Assembly: GCA_005801395.1 (NCBI GenBank)
Contig: SYDV01000456.1
Location: forward strand, 1 to 9,220
Direction of reading: 5' to 3'
From: Planctomycetia bacterium
GTDB lineage: Bacteria > Planctomycetota > UBA11346
Length of the DNA stretch: 9,220 bases
This document shows positions 4,087 to 9,220 of this stretch, in pieces. A program made the translations under genes and the position numbers. Numbering within the stretch: the first letter of the stretch is position 1; every line of letters begins with the position of its first letter. The notes beneath the pieces are model-generated. The model had not been told where the DNA came from. It made no database searches and saw only the letters and a program-made list of their open reading frames with translations.

Positions 4087-7005
4087 ATGCCAGCCACTCA
4101 GTCAGCGCCTGCCACTTTACTCTCCTCCGCAGCAACTTTTCGCATTGATGTTGTTCCTCGCAACCACATCAGCGATAAGCATTTAGAGCACGAAGCAGCG
4201 TTGCTGGGGTTGACCGGTTTAGGTGAGTTGCGGCGCAGTCGTTATTACCTCGTGCGCGGGGCCTTAGATGCCGCTGCGGCTCAACGGTTGGGCGAAACCT
4301 TACTCAGCGATCCGGTGACAGAAGTTGCTTTGCTGACACCCCCAGCACCCGGCAAGCATCGTGTGATTGAGGTCCAACGCAAAAATGGCGTGATGGATCC
4401 GATCGAAGCATCCATCATTAAGGGCGCTGCCGATATGGGCGTGTCCTTGGCTTTGGTCCGCGTTGGCACTCGCGTTTTAGTGAGTCGTGGAAATGACGCC
4501 GCGATTAAAACGCTCGCGTGGAAATCGCTCGCCAATCAAGCCATCGAAGAAGCCGTTATTGATCCGAAGGAAGCCATTCGCTTACAAGCACCCGGCGGTG
4601 ATCAACGTCATCAACGTACCGAAGTGCCAATTGATAAATTAAATGACGCTGCATTGATGAAATTGTCACAAGACGGCACGCTCAGTTTAACGTTAGATGA
4701 AATGCGCACGATCCAAGGGCATTTTAAAGCCTTAGGTCGTCATCCTACGGATGTGGAATTGGAAACGATTGCACAAACCTGGTCTGAACATTGCGTGCAT
4801 AAAACATTAAAGGGTCGTGTTGAATATACTGGACCGGTTGGTGCAGATGGACCAGTCCAAACTATTTTCATCGATAATCTTTTAAAACAAACCATCGCTC
4901 GTGCAACTAAAGACTTGGCCGCGCCGTGGTGTTTATCCGTATTTGTCGACAACAGCGGCGTAATTGAATTCGACGATAAAACCGGCGTGTGTATTAAAGT
5001 AGAAACCCATAATCGTCCATCCGCGATTGAGCCATACGGCGGTGCGAATACGGGGATGGGCGGAGTTATCCGTGACGTTATTGGGACAGGGATTGGTGCT
5101 AAGCCGATTTTTAACACCGATGTCTTTTGCTTTGGTTCGCTTGATGCGAAGACAGAAGACTTGCCACCCGGTACCATTCATCCGCGTCGCTTGATGCGTG
5201 GTGTGGTCAATGGCGTGCGTGATTACGGCAATCGTATGGGCATTCCGACCGTTAATGGCGCGATTCGCTTTGATCCACGCTATGTCGGAAATCCATTAGT
5301 TTTTTGCGGCACGGGTGGATTAATTGAGAAGAAATATATCGCCAAAGGTGCACGCGTCGGCGATAAAATCATCGTTTATGGTGGACGTACTGGTCGCGAT
5401 GGAATTCATGGCGCAACTTTTAGCTCGGTTGAGTTACATGATAAATCAGAAGTCGTTAGTAGCGGCGCTGTGCAAATCGGTAATGCCATCGAAGAGAAAA
5501 AGGTGTTGGACACCACGTTGCAAGTGCGTGATGCCGGCTGTTTTTCCGCATTAACCGACTGTGGTGCTGGTGGCTTATCCTCCGCGTGTGGTGAAATGGC
5601 CGCTGAAAATGGTTGCCAAATTCATCTGGATCGCGTGCCACTGAAATACGCTGGACTTAGCTACACTGAAATTTGGATTAGCGAATCGCAAGAACGCATG
5701 GTTGCGGCCGTGCCTCCTAATAAAGTGAAGACCGCTTTGGCGCTTTTTGCTGCGGAGGGGGTCGAAGCCGTGGTGTTAGGTGAAGTTACTAATACTGGCA
5801 ATTTAGAATTATTCATGCAAGGCGAACGCGTCGCTGAAATGGAAATGCATTTCTTGCACGATGGGGTGCCGCGCCTTAAACGTCCCGCGACTTTTACCGC
5901 ACCAAAAGAAAAAGACGTCGAGCTGTCCCAACCAAAGGATTTAAGCAAAGCATTAATGGCCGTTTTGGGCCGCCCAAATGTCGCCAGTAAAGAATGGGTT
6001 ATCCGCCAATACGATCACGAAGTTCAAGCTGGTTCGATTGTTAAACCGTTGGTTGGCGTCACGCATGACGGCCCAAGCGATGCCGCGGTTGTGGCTCCAC
6101 GTCCAGGTGAGAATCGTGGTATCGCCATCGCCTGTGGATTGAATACGGCATATTGTGATGTGGATGCCTATCACAGCACGGCAGCGAATATGGAAGAGGC
6201 CTTACGTAATTTAGCGTGTGTCGGTGCGCCCATGGATCGCGTGGCTGTGCTCGACAATTTTAGTTGGGCTAAGTGCACTGACCCAGAAGTGTTTGGCGCC
6301 TTAGTGCGTGCTTGCCAAGCCTGTTACGATTTTGGCATGTATTACAAGACGCCGTTTATTTCCGGCAAAGATAGCCTGTCCAATGAGTTCACTTACCACG
6401 GTAAAACCATAAAGATTCCCCACACGCTGTTGATTACCGCGATGACGGTGATGCCAGATGTGCGTCGCGCGATTACTATGGATGTAAAGAACCCAGGTGA
6501 TGTGGTGGTCATCGTTGGTCTGACGCGCAATGAAATGGGCGGCAGTGAATATATGCATTCACTGGGTAAAACCGGCGGATTAATTCCGCGCGTCGATATG
6601 GCACTGTCCAAACCAATGCTAGAAGCTGTTGCTGGTTTGACCGCAGCCGGTTTAGTTAATGCTGCTCACGATTGCAGTGATGGTGGTTTGGGTGTGACGT
6701 TGGCGGAGATGGCTTTTGCGGGTGGTTACGGCATGGCGATTGATGCCAATACGATTCCACGCGATGGCGTCACGACGTTAGATCGCGCGCTGTTTAGTGA
6801 ATCCCAAAGTCGCATCGTCATGACTGCTCCACGCAGTTCAGTCGGCGACATTCACCGTCACCTAGCCCATTTGCCGCATGCGGTGATTGGCGAGGTGATC
6901 TCTGCACCAGTGATGAGTATCGAAGGCCTCAATAGCCGAGTGGGAGTAGATTTAGCATTACTTAAGGCGGCATGGCAAGCGCCGCTGTCAGTCATGGCCA
7001 GCTAA
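4087..7005 (+). CDS. purL: Phosphoribosylformylglycinamidine synthase, synthetase subunit (PurL)
   Basis: The enzyme converts FGAR, ATP and ammonia or glutamine nitrogen to FGAM, step four of cytoplasmic de novo purine synthesis. I start at ATG 4087 (972 residues); an in-frame GTG at 4060 would add nine residues but lies in a hairpin, and neither has a Shine-Dalgarno site. Residues about 18-82 and 90-165 look like two PurS-like units. The catalytic half follows: WSEHC with H235, ETHNRPSAIEPYGGANTG (E306, H308), DCGAGGLSS from D491, SESQERM, GKDSL (760-764) and HDCSDGGLG from H861, i.e. two AIR-synthase-like modules. It ends after the second module, without the C-terminal glutaminase domain of the roughly 1300-residue form, so a separate PurQ is required. 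R310 replaces the second His of the usual ETHNHPS motif. The identification is firm. Confidence 0.96.
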   Translation: MPATQSAPATLLSSAATFRIDVVPRNHISDKHLEHEAALLGLTGLGELRRSRYYLVRGALDAAAAQRLGETLLSDPVTEVALLTPPAPGKHRVIEVQRKNGVMDPIEASIIKGAADMGVSLALVRVGTRVLVSRGNDAAIKTLAWKSLANQAIEEAVIDPKEAIRLQAPGGDQRHQRTEVPIDKLNDAALMKLSQDGTLSLTLDEMRTIQGHFKALGRHPTDVELETIAQTWSEHCVHKTLKGRVEYTGPVGADGPVQTIFIDNLLKQTIARATKDLAAPWCLSVFVDNSGVIEFDDKTGVCIKVETHNRPSAIEPYGGANTGMGGVIRDVIGTGIGAKPIFNTDVFCFGSLDAKTEDLPPGTIHPRRLMRGVVNGVRDYGNRMGIPTVNGAIRFDPRYVGNPLVFCGTGGLIEKKYIAKGARVGDKIIVYGGRTGRDGIHGATFSSVELHDKSEVVSSGAVQIGNAIEEKKVLDTTLQVRDAGCFSALTDCGAGGLSSACGEMAAENGCQIHLDRVPLKYAGLSYTEIWISESQERMVAAVPPNKVKTALALFAAEGVEAVVLGEVTNTGNLELFMQGERVAEMEMHFLHDGVPRLKRPATFTAPKEKDVELSQPKDLSKALMAVLGRPNVASKEWVIRQYDHEVQAGSIVKPLVGVTHDGPSDAAVVAPRPGENRGIAIACGLNTAYCDVDAYHSTAANMEEALRNLACVGAPMDRVAVLDNFSWAKCTDPEVFGALVRACQACYDFGMYYKTPFISGKDSLSNEFTYHGKTIKIPHTLLITAMTVMPDVRRAITMDVKNPGDVVVIVGLTRNEMGGSEYMHSLGKTGGLIPRVDMALSKPMLEAVAGLTAAGLVNAAHDCSDGGLGVTLAEMAFAGGYGMAIDANTIPRDGVTTLDRALFSESQSRIVMTAPRSSVGDIHRHLAHLPHAVIGEVISAPVMSIEGLNSRVGVDLALLKAAWQAPLSVMAS

Positions 7006-7024
7006 TTTGCGGCAAACTATTACA

Positions 7025-7050
7025 GCAGGGACGCGTACATGCGTCCTTGC
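7025..7050 (+). terminator. Hairpin after purL, possible terminator
   Basis: gcagggacgc (7025-7034) pairs with gcgtccttgc (7041-7050), ten pairs including one G-U, around a 6-base loop. The sequence that follows (ctatatcattt) is only mildly U-rich. It sits 20 bases after the purL stop and may end or stabilise the purL transcript. It is weaker than the hairpin at 297-330. Confidence 0.45.
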
Positions 7051-7108
7051 CTATATCATTTATGCACGACACCACGCCCCCGCGCACTAGAATTTTAACG
7101 GAATTAAT

Positions 7109-8614
7109 ATGGAAATAGCCATTTACTTATTTGCTGTCCTCTTGCTATTGGTACTCAATGGTTTTTTCGTCTTGGCAGAGTTTGCGATTATTAAAGTTAG
7201 GTCGAGTCGCATCACAGAATTGATTGATGCGGGTGAAAAACGTGCGTTGTTGGTCAGCGAAATTCAATCGAAACTCGATGAGTACCTGAGCGTTTGTCAG
7301 GTCGGTATTACCTTTGCCAGCGTTGCGCTTGGCATGGTCGGTAAAAAAGCGACTGACGCGATCATGGGCGAAGGCGCTGGACCAGATGGCGATATGTGGC
7401 GTTATGTTATCGCTATGATTGTTTCATATATCGTTGTATCTGGATCGCATATTGTGATTGGTGAATTGGTACCGAAATCAATAGCGATTCGCGTGGCAGA
7501 TCGCGCATCAATAATGGCGGCTCGCCCACTACGTTTTTTCCATGCCTTGTTTTTCGCGCCTTTATGGGTGCTAAATCGTTTGGCGACCGTTTGTTTGCGC
7601 CTCATCGGATTTCGTGGAAAGGTAGAGGAAGAACATCACAGCGAAGATGAATTGCGCATTATTCTTGAACAGAGTCAATCGCGCGGACTGCTGTCATTTC
7701 GCCGGCTTTTATTCTTAGAAAACGTATTCGACCTAGGCGATCTTAAGGTCAAGGACGCCATGCGTCCCCGTTCCCAAATTCGTTCAGTGGGCACTGAATT
7801 ACATTGGATTGATACGATCCAGTTTATCCGCACTTGGAGATTTACGCGCTATCCATTGATTCATGATGACCCTGAAAAACCAGTCGGCATTATTCACGTG
7901 AAAGATTTATTCTTTGAAAACGGCAATGAAAACGCACCGCCTGATTTGTTGAAATTAGCACGTCCCTATCTGACTACTTTAGATAGCTCATCGCTTGAAG
8001 CACTTTTAGTCGAAATGCAGCGGAAATTCATTCACATTGCTCTAGTGCAAAATGCACAACAGCAGTGGGTTGGATTGATTACTATGGAAGACATCATCGA
8101 AGAAATTATCGGTACGGTGCGCGATGAATTTGAAACCGAAGATCCGCTTTCGCTGGCTGAAGCAATTACACCTGGTCGTATTGTACTTGATATCGAAGCG
8201 TCCAGTATTGTTGATGCTGTGCGTTTAGCCTTTAATAAAGTCGCACCAAGTGAGCTTCCTCTTAATAAAGATATTATTATCCCAGCAATTCTTGAGCGCG
8301 AACGAATGGCTAGTACCTATTTAGGTCGTGGATTGGCAATGCCGCACGCTCGTTTAGCGGGCATTACAAAACCATCCGTCATGGTGATTCGTTCTACGAA
8401 AGGCATCCTGGTTGGACAAGGAAGTGAGCGCGCCAAATTATTATTTGTACTGCTGACTCCAGCAGGCCAACCGCGTACACATCAACGTTTGCAAGCGCGT
8501 ATAGCGCAATTAATGGATAGCAGCGATTACGTGGAAGAACGCATGATTGAAGCAGAAGACGCGATTGGTGTTTTAGAAGCCATTCGCACCGGAGAAATGT
8601 CGAGTCTCGGTTAA
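7109..8614 (+). CDS. CNNM/CorC-type membrane protein with CBS pair and C-terminal PTS EIIA domain
   Basis: The 501-residue inner-membrane protein belongs to the CNNM (DUF21) family, linked to Mg/Co or other cation export and long misnamed hemolysin. The membrane part covers about residues 1-170: a first helix at 3-29 (NGFFVLAEFA), a second near 60-80, a third near 98-117, the family signature GELVPK at 118-123, and a hydrophobic stretch at 141-166. A CBS pair, which usually binds adenine nucleotides, spans about 214-335 (KDAMRPRS to TMEDIIEEIIG). The usual CorC/HlyC C-terminal domain is absent. Residues about 353-497 instead form a fructose/nitrogen-type EIIA domain with the phosphohistidine motif GRGLAMPHAR (H413) and a second conserved His, H458. 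The start ATG follows an in-frame TAA and a weak acgga. Family assignment is firm; the transported ion and the phosphate donor are unknown. Confidence 0.9.
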   Translation: MEIAIYLFAVLLLLVLNGFFVLAEFAIIKVRSSRITELIDAGEKRALLVSEIQSKLDEYLSVCQVGITFASVALGMVGKKATDAIMGEGAGPDGDMWRYVIAMIVSYIVVSGSHIVIGELVPKSIAIRVADRASIMAARPLRFFHALFFAPLWVLNRLATVCLRLIGFRGKVEEEHHSEDELRIILEQSQSRGLLSFRRLLFLENVFDLGDLKVKDAMRPRSQIRSVGTELHWIDTIQFIRTWRFTRYPLIHDDPEKPVGIIHVKDLFFENGNENAPPDLLKLARPYLTTLDSSSLEALLVEMQRKFIHIALVQNAQQQWVGLITMEDIIEEIIGTVRDEFETEDPLSLAEAITPGRIVLDIEASSIVDAVRLAFNKVAPSELPLNKDIIIPAILERERMASTYLGRGLAMPHARLAGITKPSVMVIRSTKGILVGQGSERAKLLFVLLTPAGQPRTHQRLQARIAQLMDSSDYVEERMIEAEDAIGVLEAIRTGEMSSLG

Positions 8615-8630
8615 GTTGGGCTAAACGGGC

Positions 8631-9128
8631 TTAAATCAGCACCAATTCGCTGGCCGGGAAGCTGCGTTCACAATAGACGCAACGAACCTCTAGTTGATCA
8701 GTTCTGATAACCTCTAAACGCGTGGCCCATTTTTCGTGATTGGTCACGCAATTCGGATTTGCGCAACGCGCAATGTCTTCAAAAAAAGGAGGCATCGCGA
8801 CGGTAAATTTTTTCACTACGTGTGTGTCGCGGATAATGCTGACCGAAGCACTGGGGGCGACGAGGGCGAGACGAGATAATGTTCGTTGGTCTAATTCGCG
8901 ACCGCTAATTTTGACGACACCTTTGCGTCCCAGACGTGCAGAGCGTAAATTCATGCCGATAGACACTTGGTCATGTTCACTAGCCAGCATGTTCGCAACT
9001 TTTAATGTCATATGCCCTGGAATATGATCAATAACCGTGCCATTGACGATGGCTTCAACCTGACGCACTCGTGAATTGCTCGACGTCGGTGGATCATTTG
9101 GTTGAGTAATCGGTGATTTACCGGTCAT
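8631..9128 (-). CDS. pyrI: Aspartate carbamoyltransferase regulatory chain (PyrI)
   Basis: PyrI binds nucleotides and zinc and assembles with PyrB trimers to give allosteric aspartate transcarbamoylase, the committed step of pyrimidine synthesis. The 165-residue protein has the nucleotide-binding start VEAI (24-27) and TVIDHIP (31-37). K73 and K107 align with E. coli K60 and K94. The tyrosine that E. coli has before K94 is not conserved. Four zinc cysteines (C122, C127, C150, C153) form the interface with PyrB. The first 20 or so residues are a polar, proline- and serine-rich extension relative to E. coli. The start ATG lies 24 bases after the pyrB stop, with gggA-like sequence (complement of 9138-9141) 9 bases before it. 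The stop is 16 bases from the convergent CNNM gene, with no clear terminator between them. Confidence 0.95.
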   Translation of the reverse strand: MTGKSPITQPNDPPTSSNSRVRQVEAIVNGTVIDHIPGHMTLKVANMLASEHDQVSIGMNLRSARLGRKGVVKISGRELDQRTLSRLALVAPSASVSIIRDTHVVKKFTVAMPPFFEDIARCANPNCVTNHEKWATRLEVIRTDQLEVRCVYCERSFPASELVLI

Positions 9129-9152
9129 GATCGTATGTCCCGTCGCATATTT

Positions 9153-9220
9153 TCATGCCCCTAAAACTAAGCTAACTAAGGCTTGGCGTACCGGAATGCC
9201 GTTGCCTGCCTGGGTAAAAT
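9153..9220 (-). CDS. pyrB: Aspartate carbamoyltransferase catalytic chain (PyrB), C-terminal end only
   Basis: The last 21 codons are visible on the - strand and read FTQAGNGIPVRQALVSLVLG before a final Ala and TGA (9153-9155). This closely resembles the end of E. coli PyrB, which has QQAGNGIFARQALLALVL. The rest of the gene lies beyond the right edge. PyrB catalyses carbamoyl phosphate plus aspartate to carbamoyl aspartate. The order pyrB then pyrI is as in the E. coli pyrBI operon. The gene is cut by the window, not broken. Confidence 0.88.
   Translation of the reverse strand, partial: FTQAGNGIPVRQALVSLVLGA

Noticed and set aside
3789..4097. 102-codon open frame on the - strand across the purL leader
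   Set aside because: Its codons follow the inverted repeats and the translation is Arg/Pro-rich without a domain, as expected from structured RNA. Its start lies inside purL.
4077..7089. Eleven-base repeat cccgcgcacta before both purL (4077-4087) and the CNNM gene (7079-7089)
   Set aside because: About ten repeated 11-mers are expected by chance in a window of this size, and the copies sit at different distances from their start codons.
8612..8635. ttaag/cttaa inverted repeat between the convergent CNNM and pyrI stop codons, as a shared terminator
   Set aside because: Only five A/T-rich pairs, a long loop and no U tract. The complementarity comes largely from the two stop codons.

Overview
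The window carries four complete genes on the + strand (two secreted sulfatases, a large form of purL, and a CNNM/CorC-type membrane protein fused to a PTS EIIA domain). A convergent pyrB-pyrI pair lies on the - strand, with only the last codons of pyrB inside the right edge. Base composition is moderate and codon use looks even across the genes, so nothing marks a recent transfer. The organism cannot be named from the sequence. Tandem formylglycine-type S1 sulfatases, weak or absent Shine-Dalgarno sites at most starts, and a PurL with a PurS-like front end but no glutaminase domain would fit the Planctomycetes-Verrucomicrobia-Lentisphaerae group; this is an inference at modest confidence.

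Layout. Positions 1-655 hold no gene I can support. They contain a good intrinsic-terminator hairpin at 297-330 and unexplained sequence on both sides. Sulfatase 1 (656-2188) and sulfatase 2 (2250-3746) form a likely operon of exported carbohydrate- or arylsulfate-degrading enzymes. The gap between them is bridged exactly by a 22-codon reading frame that overlaps both genes by ATGA. The 340 bases before purL (3747-4086) are rich in inverted repeats: a 19-pair hairpin, a set of mutually exclusive hairpins, and a hairpin just before the start codon. This looks like a structured leader RNA of a kind I do not recognise. purL (4087-7005) makes FGAM synthetase of de novo purine synthesis and needs a separate PurQ glutaminase. 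A hairpin at 7025-7050 separates it from the CNNM-CBS-EIIA gene (7109-8614). pyrI (8631-9128, -) and pyrB (from 9153 to beyond the right edge, -) encode the regulatory and catalytic chains of aspartate transcarbamoylase.

Function. purL and pyrBI place purine and pyrimidine biosynthesis close together but on opposite strands. The sulfatases are a scavenging function and need a formylglycine-generating enzyme from elsewhere in the genome. The observations most worth following are the structured leader before purL, the fusion of an ion-transport-like membrane protein to a nitrogen-PTS type regulator domain, the bridging small ORF, the matching lysine-rich tails on two otherwise different sulfatases, and the active-site substitution in sulfatase 1.
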